A stretch of 64,000 nt of DNA from Nocardia concava NBRC 100430 (GCF_000308815.1 NZ_BAFX01000139.1:1-64000); one strand, 5' to 3'. Positions 16,869 through 25,687 are shown, numbered from the stretch's first letter. The notes: generated by a model from the letters alone, not told the origin. Numbers and translations are program-made.

Positions 16869-17903
16869 ATGGTGAGATCACGGATCGAGGCGGTCGGGTC
16901 GTATCTGCCCGCCGCCGAGGTATCGACTGCGGAGTTACTGGCCCGGCTGGCCGTCGAGTCACCGCTCGATCTGGAGCGGATCAGCGGGGTTCGAAACCGC
17001 CGGGTATGCGCCGAGGATGAGGATTCGTTCAGCCTCGCCTTGGCCGCCGCCCGTACGGCACTGGACAATTCGTCCTATGACGCCGCCGATATGGATGTCG
17101 TCATCTCCTGCTCGATCACCCGTATTCGCGATGGCGAATTCTGTGTCGAACCCTCCTTCGCCCTCATGCTGCGCAATGAACTCGGTGCGCGCGAGGCCAT
17201 CCACTTCGACGTCTCCAATGCCTGCGCGGGCATGATGAGCGGAGTTCTGGTGCTGGATCGCATGATTCGTGCGGGCCTGGTGAAACGCGGGCTGGTGGTG
17301 TCCGGGGAGTACATCACGCCCATCTCCGATACCGCGGTGCGGGAGATGTCGCAGAAATACGATCCGCAGTTCGCCTCGCTGACCGTCGGCGACGGTGCGG
17401 CCGCGGTCATTCTCGACGGCGAGGGCACCGACGACGACTGCATCGACTACATCGAACTCAATACGAGCGCGTCATTCGCGCAGCTGTGCCTCGGCATGCC
17501 CAGCGATCGCAGTTCCGGTATAGCGCTGTACACCGACAACCGAGCCATGCACAACGAGTCTCGCTATTTGTTGTGGACCACCCGGCAGCGCGATTTCCTC
17601 ACCGAGCGCGGCAGCGGTTTCGCGGCCGAACGCTACGACCATGTGATCCACCATCAATTCAGCGCCCCCGCAGTGGAATTCGTGGCCAAGATCGCCGAAC
17701 GCGAATTCGACGCCCCGGTCCCGCCCGCGCTCATGGTGCTGGACCGCTTCGGCAACACCGCATCCACCTCGCATTTCGTGGTTTTGCACGACGCGCTCAA
17801 ACAACAGCGGATAGCGTCCGGAGCGAAAGTACTGATGGTGCCCGCGGCTTCCGGCGTCGTGGCCGGGTTTCTGTCGGTGACGCTCGGCGATCTTCGGGTG
17901 TGA
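16869..17903 (+). CDS. 3-oxoacyl-ACP synthase III-like condensing enzyme (subunit A)
   Basis: 344 aa. Thiolase fold with catalytic Cys119 (SNACAGMMSG), His262 (IHHQFSAP) and Asn296 (RFGNTAST), so the Cys-His-Asn triad of KAS III is complete. ATG 16869 has GGGAG 6 nt upstream; GTG 16863 is too close to that site. KAS III enzymes condense acyl-CoA with malonyl-ACP; relatives join two acyl-CoAs (OleA) or transfer acyl groups (CerJ). The next gene is a second, degenerate KAS III, so the pair may work as a heterodimer. First gene of a tight four-gene operon. Confidence 0.85.
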   Translation: MVRSRIEAVGSYLPAAEVSTAELLARLAVESPLDLERISGVRNRRVCAEDEDSFSLALAAARTALDNSSYDAADMDVVISCSITRIRDGEFCVEPSFALMLRNELGAREAIHFDVSNACAGMMSGVLVLDRMIRAGLVKRGLVVSGEYITPISDTAVREMSQKYDPQFASLTVGDGAAAVILDGEGTDDDCIDYIELNTSASFAQLCLGMPSDRSSGIALYTDNRAMHNESRYLLWTTRQRDFLTERGSGFAAERYDHVIHHQFSAPAVEFVAKIAEREFDAPVPPALMVLDRFGNTASTSHFVVLHDALKQQRIASGAKVLMVPAASGVVAGFLSVTLGDLRV

Positions 17904-17909
17904 TGCAGC

Positions 17910-18791
17910 ATGGGAATCGTAATTTCTTCCGTAACCACCGAAATCGGCGGCGGCAGCTCCATCGAGCAGGCCGCGTCCGCCGCGCGCCGCGCCATCGCGG
18001 AGGCGGGGAGTACACCGGAGCAGATCGACGCGTTGATCAATACCGGCGTCTATCGCGACTCGAACATGGTGGAACCGGCCATGTCCGCGCTGATTCAGCA
18101 GCAGGCGGGCATCGGGCTGGAGTATCACAGCGGTGATGTGCCGTGCCTGTCGTTCGACCTGATGAACGGGGCCTGCGGCATTCTCAACGCGATTCAGGTC
18201 AGTCAGGCGCTGCTGGAGGCGCCGACCGTGCACCGGGTGCTGCTGGTGTCCGGTGACGCGCATCCGTCGAAATCACCGGAGCCGCAGCCGGGTTTCCCGA
18301 TCAAACCGGTGGGCGCGGCCATGCTGCTGGAGAAGGTGCCGGGCCCGGCCGGATTCGGGGCGCTGCACATCAGCGCCACCGATGGGCGGCCCGCGGCGGA
18401 GGGGTTCGTGCGGCTCGCGGAGATGGGGACGACCGGTCGGTCCTCGATCGTGGTCAAGCGCTCCGGCAATATCGAAGCGCTGCTGCACCACGCGGTTTCG
18501 GCCGCCGAGGAGGCCCTCGAAGTGGCCGAGGTCGCCCTCGACCGCATCGTGCTCATCTGCGGACGCCCCGTCGCGGACTTCCCGGCGCTGCTGGCGCAGC
18601 GGCTCGGCATCGCGCCCGAGGCGGTCGTCGCCGACGACACCGAGAGCGACGCCCACACCTCCGCTCTGCCCGCCGCCTATCTCGCGGCCCGCGACTGCGG
18701 CATGCTCGACCGCGCCGACGTAGCCTTGTTCGTGGCCGCCGGGGCGGGTCCCTCGGCCGCCGCCATCGCCTACCGCTTGCCGAAACCGTAA
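17910..18791 (+). CDS. KAS III-like protein lacking the usual His/Asn (subunit B)
   Basis: 293 aa, 6 bp after subunit A. A cysteine is present in the active-site position (Cys89, MNGACGIL), but the region equivalent to HQAN reads ICGRPVADF and the Asn motif (GNTSAAS) reads SDAHTSALP, so two of three catalytic residues are missing. It is also shorter at the N-terminus. It should not decarboxylate malonyl donors alone. Likely roles are a structural or acyl-carrying partner of the upstream protein, as in heterodimeric condensing enzymes, or an acyltransferase. I cannot name the reaction. Confidence 0.78.
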   Translation: MGIVISSVTTEIGGGSSIEQAASAARRAIAEAGSTPEQIDALINTGVYRDSNMVEPAMSALIQQQAGIGLEYHSGDVPCLSFDLMNGACGILNAIQVSQALLEAPTVHRVLLVSGDAHPSKSPEPQPGFPIKPVGAAMLLEKVPGPAGFGALHISATDGRPAAEGFVRLAEMGTTGRSSIVVKRSGNIEALLHHAVSAAEEALEVAEVALDRIVLICGRPVADFPALLAQRLGIAPEAVVADDTESDAHTSALPAAYLAARDCGMLDRADVALFVAAGAGPSAAAIAYRLPKP

Positions 18792-18820
18792 GCCCGGGCA
18801 AGGAATCCACCGGAGGGACG

Positions 18821-19573
18821 ATGAACGGACTCTGGGTGATCGTGCCCGCGTACAACGAGGAACACGGCATCACGGCCACGCTCACCGCCCTCGCGGCGCA
18901 GCGCGACCGCGACTTCACACTGCTGGTGGTAGACAACCATTCGACCGACGGCACCGCGAAGGTGGTGCGCGAATTCGCCGAAGCACAGCCGGGGATGCGG
19001 ATCGAGATCATCACCGAGACGGTGAAAGGCACGGGCGCGGCGGCGGATACCGGTATGCGGCACGCCATCGCGGCCGGGGCGGTGTGGCTGGCCCGGACCG
19101 ACGCCGACTGCTTGCCCGCCGCCGATTGGACGGAGCGGATCCGGGCCGGGTTCGGCACCGGACTGCGATTGATCAGTGGGCAATTGGTGCCGCGACGCGA
19201 CGAGGGCGTAAGTCTGTTCGACCGCACCGTCATCCGGGTCGCGCTGGAGGTGGCGTCGTTCTTCGGGAAGTTCCGGCCCGGAAATCGAGATCCGCGCTAT
19301 CTGGGGCCGTACGTCATGACGCCCGGCTGCAATATGGCCATCACGGCCGAACTGTACGAGGCCGCGGGCGGATTCCCGCGCACCGCCATCGAGGATCTGC
19401 ACGAGGATCGGGCGCTGGTGAACGCCGTGCGCATGCTCACCACCGACTACGGGCTGCGCCGGGACGTGCGGGTGTACGGCTCGAATCGGCGCGTGCGAGC
19501 CTGGGGTGTGCGCAAGACCCTGGCCTGGTACGCCGATCACCGCTACAAACCGGAACTGGTGGACATCCGGTGA
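18821..19573 (+). CDS. Glycosyltransferase family 2 protein
   Basis: 250 aa, soluble, no membrane segments. GT-A motifs: VIVPAYNEEHG, VVDNHSTDGT, the DxD-type RTDADC, and the catalytic region IEDLHEDRALV. GGAGGGA precedes ATG 18821. Its stop overlaps the start of the ligase gene (GTGA), so the two are coupled. GT2 enzymes transfer a sugar from a nucleotide donor; the acceptor may be the lipid made by the adjacent condensing enzymes, which would make the product a glycolipid. That is inference. Confidence 0.85.
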   Translation: MNGLWVIVPAYNEEHGITATLTALAAQRDRDFTLLVVDNHSTDGTAKVVREFAEAQPGMRIEIITETVKGTGAAADTGMRHAIAAGAVWLARTDADCLPAADWTERIRAGFGTGLRLISGQLVPRRDEGVSLFDRTVIRVALEVASFFGKFRPGNRDPRYLGPYVMTPGCNMAITAELYEAAGGFPRTAIEDLHEDRALVNAVRMLTTDYGLRRDVRVYGSNRRVRAWGVRKTLAWYADHRYKPELVDIR

Positions 19574-21141
19574 CGTACGAAGACGGTTCGGCCGGAGAGG
19601 ATTTCACCGCGCTGCTGCGCGAGCAGGTGCTGCGGACCCCGGATGCGCCCGCGCTGGGCATGATCGGCGAGCCGGCGCTCAGCTTCGCCGAACTGGACGC
19701 CCGCATTCGACTGGTGGTGAAACGGCTGCACAGCAAGGGATTCGAACCCGGCGACCGCATGCTGTTCTCCATCCGACCGTGCGCCGACGCGGTGGTGCTG
19801 GTGCTGGGTACGGTCGCGGCGGGCGGCACCATCGTTTTCGTGGATCCGGGCATCGGGCCCGAATTGTTCGCGCGGCGTATGGAATTGGTGCGGCCGCGGT
19901 GGGCGGCCACGGAATCGCTGTTGTACCTGTTGAGCGGGCCGCTACGGAGGTACGGGCGTCGGCTCGGACTGTCACTACCCGAATTCGGGCGGCTACCCGT
20001 GCGGCACATTCACAGCGGGCCGCGACTGCCGGGAACGCCGCGCGGCTCGCTGCCGTTGCGCAGACTGATCGGCTCGGAACCCGGCTGGTCGGGACCCGCC
20101 AGCGGCTCGACGGTCGATACGCCCGTGGAGGATCCGGAGGCCGAGGCGCTCATCGTCTTCACCTCGGGTACCACCGCCGAGCCGAAGGCCGTTGTGCACA
20201 CCCGGGGTTCACTGGGGGCTGGACTGGCGGCGATGGCGGGGTGCACCACGCTCATGCCCGGCTCGCATCTGCATACCGAGCAGCTGATGATGGGTCTGCC
20301 CGCGGTGCTCGAGGGGGCGCGGTGGTCGATGCCGCGGTATCCGCGGTTCGGGACCCATATCGATCCCGTCACCTTCGCACGGACACTCGAGGGGGCGACG
20401 CACGCGTTCTTCACACCGGCGGATCTGGCGGTGGTGCTGGATGCCATCGAGACCGGTCGGTTGTCGGCACCCACCACGGTCGAGGAGATCTCGCTCGGCG
20501 GCGCACCGGTGACCACCGCACTGCTGCGGCGTGCCCGCGCCGCGCTGCCGGACACCGAATTCCTGGCCATCTACGGCATGACCGAAATCCTGCCGGTGGC
20601 AATCACTTCCGGTAGCGACAAACTCGCCTTCGAGGGTCCCGGCGATCCGCTCGGGCCGCCGGTCGAGGGCGTCGACGCGCGCCTGGCCGACGACGGCGAG
20701 CTCATCCTCTCCGGCCCCAACCTGTGCCGCGGGTATCTCGGCGAACCGCCGTTGAAGGAGATCGCCACCGGCGATCTCGCCCGGTTCGAGGGCGACACCC
20801 TGGTGCTCATGGGCCGCAAGAAGGACATGATGATCCGCGGCAAGACCAATATCTATCCGGGACTGTACGAACCGGCCATCGCGGGCGTCGAGGGGGTGCG
20901 GCAGGCCATCATGGTCGGCATTCCCGATGAGATCGGGGACGAGCGGATCGTGCTGGCGGTGGTCGCCGACCCGGACGCGGCCGATATCGAGGGCCGGTTG
21001 CGTCGTGAATTGCCCGCGCTGATCGATGTTTCCGCATTGCCGGACGAGATTGTGGTCGTCGATGAAATACCCGTCGGCGGGCGCACCAGGAAACCGGATC
21101 GGGCCGCGCTACGCACGCTGCTGGAGGACCGGATCGGCTGA
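19570..21141 (+). CDS. Acyl-AMP / acyl-CoA ligase (ANL superfamily)
   Basis: 523 aa from GTG 19570, overlapping the previous stop by 4 bp. ANL core motifs: IVFTSGTTAEPKAV (A3), IYGMTE (A5), GDLARFEGDTLVLMGRKKD (A7-A8), and the C-terminal Lys in GGRTRKPDR. Both large and small domains are present, so adenylation is likely intact. Fatty acid, aromatic acid or beta-hydroxy acid substrates are all possible; in OleC/NltC-type systems a related ligase closes a beta-lactone. No carrier protein gene is seen nearby. The 3' end overlaps the convergent acyltransferase gene by 33 bp. Confidence 0.85.
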   Translation: MTYEDGSAGEDFTALLREQVLRTPDAPALGMIGEPALSFAELDARIRLVVKRLHSKGFEPGDRMLFSIRPCADAVVLVLGTVAAGGTIVFVDPGIGPELFARRMELVRPRWAATESLLYLLSGPLRRYGRRLGLSLPEFGRLPVRHIHSGPRLPGTPRGSLPLRRLIGSEPGWSGPASGSTVDTPVEDPEAEALIVFTSGTTAEPKAVVHTRGSLGAGLAAMAGCTTLMPGSHLHTEQLMMGLPAVLEGARWSMPRYPRFGTHIDPVTFARTLEGATHAFFTPADLAVVLDAIETGRLSAPTTVEEISLGGAPVTTALLRRARAALPDTEFLAIYGMTEILPVAITSGSDKLAFEGPGDPLGPPVEGVDARLADDGELILSGPNLCRGYLGEPPLKEIATGDLARFEGDTLVLMGRKKDMMIRGKTNIYPGLYEPAIAGVEGVRQAIMVGIPDEIGDERIVLAVVADPDAADIEGRLRRELPALIDVSALPDEIVVVDEIPVGGRTRKPDRAALRTLLEDRIG

Positions 21142-22455
21142 CGGATCCGGTCGGTGGCGCAAAGCCGTCAGCACGGCTTCCGCGAATACCTCTGCCTGCC
21201 GTTGGGGCACTATCGCGTCGACATAGCAGAATCCGATACGCATTTCGTCGTGCGCGGTCACGATCGCCACCGTCATGACGCTCACACACGAATTCCCGGC
21301 CGCCAGCGTGAGTCCCGAAAGCCGCCACTCCCCAACGTGATCCGGGAATTCGACGCGTCCGACATTGGTAACCGACACATTCCAGGGCGCACGCCGGTCC
21401 ACCAGGTTCGCCAACCGCCACCCGGCCGCCATCGCCTTCGGCGTCCCGAATCGCATGCCCGCAACCGTCGACAAATGTCTGCGCTGCCGCACGCCCCGAT
21501 CGAGTTGCCGTTTCGCCGCCCGGGCCGCGGCCCATAGCGGCACCGACGGTCCGAAGGGCACGAAGCCGATCAGGACGGGTGCGTATATCCCCAGTTCATC
21601 GCGGTCGGGGCGCGGATCGAGCAGATGCCGGAAATCCACCGGCGAAGCGATGCCCGCCACCCCGGCCAACCCCGGAATCGAGGCCCGGCCGATCGCGTCC
21701 GCCACCGCGGCGGTCACGGCCGCGTGCACCGTCACGCCCGCGCGGCGGCAGTCGGAAAGCAAGTCCGCCAATGTTTCTCGGTCCACGGTTCGGTGCACAA
21801 TTCTGGTGCGCCGCGCGGACATGGCCACGGGCGCGCCACCAAATCGATGGGGACGTGATGCGAGCGCAGCCATCTGATCGACGATATTGATGTAGGCGTA
21901 TCGCCAGAATCCGCGTGCGGCGGCGGGAATCAGATCATCGGCGGCAGGCACCGAATCCCTTTCGACCACCGGACCATTCGCGCTGTCACCGGCGTGTAGA
22001 ACGACCTTCCGCAACAGCGCCAGTAACGACCGCCCATCCATGATGATGTGCGAAATCGTCAGCACCACATCATGAAATTCGTCGGCGGTCCCCTCCCCCG
22101 CCACGATATGAACCATCCGAGCCAGGCTCGCCCGTGTGTCGAAGGGCGACGCCAATTCGGCGTCCATTTCCGCGATCCAGGTCTCGCCGTCCCCCGCGAC
22201 CCGCCGCACCGGAATCCGGGGCGCGTCCAGCGGCATGAGCCACGGATCTTGTCCACAGTTGTCCACAACCGTCATCCGCAGCAGTGGATACTCCGCGAGC
22301 AGCGCGGCGGCGGCCGCGGCCAATCGATCCGCCCCGACGTGCCCGTGGATGCGCACCCGTGCGACGCAATTGGCGGGCGACAACCGGTCGATGATCCAGA
22401 ACCATCGCTCCGAAGGACTCAACCGGCGCCCGAATCGCGTTGCCGCCGTAGTCAT
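21109..22455 (-). CDS. Condensation-domain / PapA-like acyltransferase
   Basis: 448 aa. The acyltransferase motif HHxxxDG appears as SHIIMDG with catalytic His136 and Asp140; the first His is Ser135. Other family features are the N-terminal LSPSERWFW, a central SPVDFRHLL and SVTNVGRVEF, matching PapA5-type enzymes that esterify diols in mycobacterial waxy lipids. It is convergent with the ligase gene, overlapping by 33 bp at the 3' ends. It could acylate the product of the KAS III operon. Acceptor and donor are unknown. Confidence 0.78.
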   Translation of the reverse strand: MTTAATRFGRRLSPSERWFWIIDRLSPANCVARVRIHGHVGADRLAAAAAALLAEYPLLRMTVVDNCGQDPWLMPLDAPRIPVRRVAGDGETWIAEMDAELASPFDTRASLARMVHIVAGEGTADEFHDVVLTISHIIMDGRSLLALLRKVVLHAGDSANGPVVERDSVPAADDLIPAAARGFWRYAYINIVDQMAALASRPHRFGGAPVAMSARRTRIVHRTVDRETLADLLSDCRRAGVTVHAAVTAAVADAIGRASIPGLAGVAGIASPVDFRHLLDPRPDRDELGIYAPVLIGFVPFGPSVPLWAAARAAKRQLDRGVRQRRHLSTVAGMRFGTPKAMAAGWRLANLVDRRAPWNVSVTNVGRVEFPDHVGEWRLSGLTLAAGNSCVSVMTVAIVTAHDEMRIGFCYVDAIVPQRQAEVFAEAVLTALRHRPDPSADPVLQQRA

Positions 22456-22513
22456 CCGGCCACCCTAACCGCGCCGCGCGGGTTTTGCGGTTGCCGCTGC
22501 CGTCGGCCGGGTG

Positions 22514-22578
22514 TAGCGTTCCCGCCCATGCAGCGCTTCCAGTCGACTACGACGCCGGACACCGTCCCGGCGCGCTGA
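22514..22578 (+). CDS. Thr-rich leader peptide with leaderless promoter
   Basis: The reading frame is 22528-22578 and codes for the 16-residue peptide MQRFQSTTTPDTVPAR. Four of 16 codons are Thr, three of them consecutive (ACT ACG ACG). A -10 box TAGCGT (22514-22519) ends 8 nt before its ATG, so translation can start on a leaderless message. A hairpin (22553-22572, CGCCGG with CCGGCG) lies over its last codons and an intrinsic terminator follows at 22595, then the threonyl-tRNA synthetase gene. This is the layout of an amino-acid attenuator. Confidence 0.7.
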
Positions 22579-22594
22579 CCCCTGTTCAGATCGA

Positions 22595-22622
22595 AGCCCC
22601 GGGCGAATGCCCAGGGCTTTTT
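22595..22622 (+). terminator. Attenuator terminator before the ThrRS gene
   Basis: Stem AGCCC-C-GGGC with GCCC-A-GGGCT, loop GAAT, then TTTTT. It stands 17 bp after the leader-peptide stop and 36 bp before the synthetase ATG. CCCGG (22566-22570) in the leader hairpin can pair with CCGGG (22599-22603) of the terminator, giving a possible antiterminator. Confidence 0.75.
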
Positions 22623-22657
22623 CGCGTGGTCATTCGCCCTCATCCGAGGAGATCACC

Positions 22658-23896
22658 ATGCATGACCACCAACAACCCGGGCACGACCATCGAAAACTGG
22701 GCCGCGAACTCGGCCTGTTCGACACCGACCCGCTGATCGGCGCGGGCCTGCCCTACTGGCTGCCCGACGGCGCGATCGTCCGGCACAGCCTCGAGGAGTA
22801 CATCCGCACCGCCGAACGCCGGGCGGGCTACCGGCACGTCTACTCCCCCGTGCTCGGCAAGCGCGAACTCTACGAAATATCCGGCCACTGGGCGCATTAC
22901 AGCGATGACATGTACCCGCCGATGGATCTCGGCGGCGAACAAGTCGTCCTACGCCCCAGCCTGTGCCCCCACCACGCCCTCATCTACCGCTCCCGCTCCC
23001 ACAGCTACCGCGAACTCCCGCTCCGCCTGGCCGAGCTCGGCGGCATGTACCGCTCCGAATTGTCCGGCGTCCTGGGCGGTTTGACCCGCGTCCGCTGTAT
23101 CCAGCTGAACGACGCCCACATCTTCTGCACCCTCGACCAGGTCGCCGACGAGGCCGCGGCCGCCTTGGACCTCATCACCGCCGCCTACCGCGCCATGGGC
23201 ATCACCGCCGCCCGCTACCGCCTGTCCCTCCCCGGCCCCGGCGGCAAATACGTCGCGGCCCCGGAGATGTGGCAGCGCGCCACCAAACTCCTGACCGAGG
23301 TCCTCGACCGCTCCGGCCTCCCCTACGAATCGGCCGAAGGCGAAGCCGCCTTCTACGGCCCGAAAATCGACGTCCAGGTCGCCGACCACGCCGGCCGCGA
23401 ATCCACCCTCTCCACCGTCCAGATCGACTTCCACCAACCCGAACAATTCGACCTCCACTACATCGGCCCCGACGCCGCCAAACACCGCCCGGTCATGGTG
23501 CACCGCAGCATCATCGGCAGCGTGGAACGCGCCGTAGCCCACCTCATCGAACAACACGGCGGCGCCTTCCCCGCCTGGCTGTCCCCGGTCCAGGTGGTGG
23601 TGCTCCCGGTCTCGGAGGCCGAAGAATCGGCGGCCGCCGAGCTGGTCGCCCAGTGCCTGGACGCCGGACTTCGCGCCGAGGTCGCGGCAGCGGAGGCAGG
23701 CAGCCTGGGCGCCCGCATCCGGGAAAACCGTTTGGTGCCTTACCAGTTCATCCTCGGCCCCGCCGAGACCGCGAACAACGAGGTAGCCGTACGCCTACGC
23801 GACGGCCGCCGCATCCCACCGCAATCGGCCGCGGACGCGGTGAACCACGTCCGCGGCCTGATCGAAGCCCACGAGACCCGCCTGTGGACCGACTGA
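22658..23896 (+). CDS. thrS2: Short threonyl-tRNA synthetase lacking the editing domains
   Basis: 412 aa from ATG 22658 (GAGGA upstream). Class II catalytic core: motif 2 region RELPLRLAELGGMYRSE, zinc ligands Cys103 (SLCPHH), His154 (NDAHIFCT) and His282 (VMVHRSIIGS), and motif 3 GSVERAV. The C-terminal anticodon-binding domain (about 305-412) is present. Bacterial ThrRS is normally about 640-690 aa with N-terminal TGS and editing (SAD) domains; both are absent, replaced by a His-rich 15-residue start. Probably a second ThrRS beside a housekeeping copy elsewhere, induced by Thr-tRNA shortage through the leader. It may confer resistance to a ThrRS inhibitor. Confidence 0.9.
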   Translation: MHDHQQPGHDHRKLGRELGLFDTDPLIGAGLPYWLPDGAIVRHSLEEYIRTAERRAGYRHVYSPVLGKRELYEISGHWAHYSDDMYPPMDLGGEQVVLRPSLCPHHALIYRSRSHSYRELPLRLAELGGMYRSELSGVLGGLTRVRCIQLNDAHIFCTLDQVADEAAAALDLITAAYRAMGITAARYRLSLPGPGGKYVAAPEMWQRATKLLTEVLDRSGLPYESAEGEAAFYGPKIDVQVADHAGRESTLSTVQIDFHQPEQFDLHYIGPDAAKHRPVMVHRSIIGSVERAVAHLIEQHGGAFPAWLSPVQVVVLPVSEAEESAAAELVAQCLDAGLRAEVAAAEAGSLGARIRENRLVPYQFILGPAETANNEVAVRLRDGRRIPPQSAADAVNHVRGLIEAHETRLWTD

Positions 23897-23903
23897 CCGC
23901 TCG

Positions 23904-25505
23904 TCAGGCGGTCACACCGCGCGCGAAGTCGGCCAGCAGGGTCGGTACCGCCGAATCGAAGCCGACGATATCGAGGGTTCCGGCGTCGGCGGGGTCGGCG
24001 ATACTGAAGTTGGTGGCGGTCATGCCGATCACCACCAGCTTCGCGGCCGGGTTCACCTTGCGGCGGTACTGCGCGAGAGCCTGATGCGGCTGCACTCGAC
24101 CCGCCCACGTCTCATTGTCGGTAATGATGGTGAACACGTCGACGTGCAGCTCGTGCTTCAGCGCGTGCAGCATCGGCAGCGAGCAATCGGTCCCACCGAA
24201 CGGCAGGCCGCTGATCGCGCGGATCGCGTCGTCCAGCCGCTGGCGCGGGCTGATCGACAGCGGTGTGAGGCCGCTGTCCCGGTAAGCGCCGCCCGCCGAC
24301 GTGAATCCCATGATGTCGTAGTCGGATTCGATCGACGCGGTGACCAACGCCAGCGCCGCGGATGCCTCGCGGGCGGACAGCGGCAGGCCGGAGATGGACG
24401 ACGTCATCGAGGCGGACACGTCCAGGGCCAGCAGGTGCCCCTTGCCGGTCGGCTCGACCGCCTCGAATGCGGCGTAGAACGCCGCGTCGAGAGCATCGAC
24501 GATCGGACGCGAAGGCTCCCAGGTGCTTTCACCGCGCACGGACCGGCCGGCCGCGTAGGTGCGCTGCGCGACAAGCACGTTCACCGGGTGCACGCGCGCC
24601 TTGCGCAGGCGGTCGCGGTCGGACAGCTGGTCTGCGACGGCCTTCGTCCACGCGCTGAGCGGGGACAGCAGGCCGAGCCGGGTCAGGCGCGGCAGCTGGC
24701 GCATCAGCGCGGTCTGCGGCATTCCGTTGTCCAGCAACGCCTCCCACACGGCGGGGTCGCCCATTGCCTCATCCGTCAGCATCTCCCACGACAGCCGGTA
24801 CTCGCGCACCAGCCCCGGGATCTCGCGTACCGGCGCGGTCTGAGCCCGCTGGTAGCCCTCGACCAGACGCAGACCATCCAGCGAAGCCTCGCGGCGGCAG
24901 ATCCAGTCGAACAGGCGGCGACGGTCGGCCTGATCGGTTTCCGGGTGCGACAGGCGCAGCAGGTCCCGGTGGGTCCAGCCTTCGCGCGAGCGGTACTTGA
25001 CGGTCTGGTGGGCGAGGTCGTCGACGGACTTTTCCACGTACCAGTTGGCGACGGCGCGGCGCAGGCCACGACCCCAGCCGCGGAACTGCTCGATGTAGCG
25101 CGCGAACAGGAACAGGTGAGTTCCGGTGCGCGCCACCAACGGCAGGGCGTCCAGAGCGGTCCGGCGACCGTCGGCATCGCCGAGCGAAGCCGCCGCGGCG
25201 AGCGCGAACAGGGCCGGATTCTGCTTCGGGGCACGGCCCGCCGTGGACACGGCGACGATCTCCGTGACCAGGTCCGCGGTGCGGTGCTCCGCGAAATCCA
25301 GTACGACAGCGGCGTTTTCCTTGGTCAGGTCGCGCGCGCTGGTGTAGTACGTCGGGGCGTCGCTGCCGAGCGTGAGGAATCGGCGCAGCCGCACCTCGGG
25401 GGTCACCTCGAAGGTGTATCCCCCGGCGCTGTTACGGACCTGCCGCGCATCGGCCCGCTCGGACTGCGGGGTGGCGCGGAGGTTGATGTCACGGTAGACG
25501 TCCAT
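23904..25505 (-). CDS. rsr: TROVE-domain protein, Ro60 orthologue (Rsr)
   Basis: 533 aa from ATG 25505 (AGGTGAG upstream). The TROVE HEAT-repeat ring covers about 30-345, with the signature KYRSREGWTHRDLLRLSHP at about 170-188. The C-terminal von Willebrand A domain has the MIDAS motif D362-V-S-A-S and later ITDNETW. In other bacteria Rsr binds non-coding Y RNAs and works with nucleases such as PNPase in RNA decay and stress survival. The 480 bp directly upstream code for three Y-RNA-like molecules on the same strand. No rtcB/rtcA genes are in the window, unlike the Salmonella rsr-yrl-rtc operon. Confidence 0.93.
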   Translation of the reverse strand: MDVYRDINLRATPQSERADARQVRNSAGGYTFEVTPEVRLRRFLTLGSDAPTYYTSARDLTKENAAVVLDFAEHRTADLVTEIVAVSTAGRAPKQNPALFALAAAASLGDADGRRTALDALPLVARTGTHLFLFARYIEQFRGWGRGLRRAVANWYVEKSVDDLAHQTVKYRSREGWTHRDLLRLSHPETDQADRRRLFDWICRREASLDGLRLVEGYQRAQTAPVREIPGLVREYRLSWEMLTDEAMGDPAVWEALLDNGMPQTALMRQLPRLTRLGLLSPLSAWTKAVADQLSDRDRLRKARVHPVNVLVAQRTYAAGRSVRGESTWEPSRPIVDALDAAFYAAFEAVEPTGKGHLLALDVSASMTSSISGLPLSAREASAALALVTASIESDYDIMGFTSAGGAYRDSGLTPLSISPRQRLDDAIRAISGLPFGGTDCSLPMLHALKHELHVDVFTIITDNETWAGRVQPHQALAQYRRKVNPAAKLVVIGMTATNFSIADPADAGTLDIVGFDSAVPTLLADFARGVTA

Positions 25506-25548
25506 GCTCACCTCTTCCTCGTTCGGCCCCAATCGAATTGAGGCGTGG

Positions 25549-25687
25549 GGAAGACGGGCGTGTTGTGCCGACCGGCGTTGAGGCGTCTTGGGCCACTCGA
25601 CCACGACGGGCCTTCGCCCATCGGCAGGATTCGAACCTGCGTCTCCCGCGTTTCAGGCGTTAACCGATCAACTCCGGCCCGTCTTCC
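25549..25687 (-). ncRNA. Y RNA-like permuted tRNA mimic, unit 3 (nearest rsr)
   Basis: About 139 nt. The ends pair perfectly over 11 bp (GGAAGACGGGC with GCCCGTCTTCC). Inside, in order, come the conserved 5' block CGGGCCGGA...ATCGGTTAA, a T-arm GCAGG-TTCGAAT-CCTGC, an acceptor-like 8-bp stem (CGATGGGC with GCCCGTCG) capped by GAAG, and a D-arm-like GGTCGAGTGGCCCAAGAC. The order T-arm, closed acceptor, D-arm is that of a circularly permuted tRNA, as in YrlA RNAs. It ends 44 nt before the rsr start, so it could be processed from the rsr leader. Confidence 0.75.
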
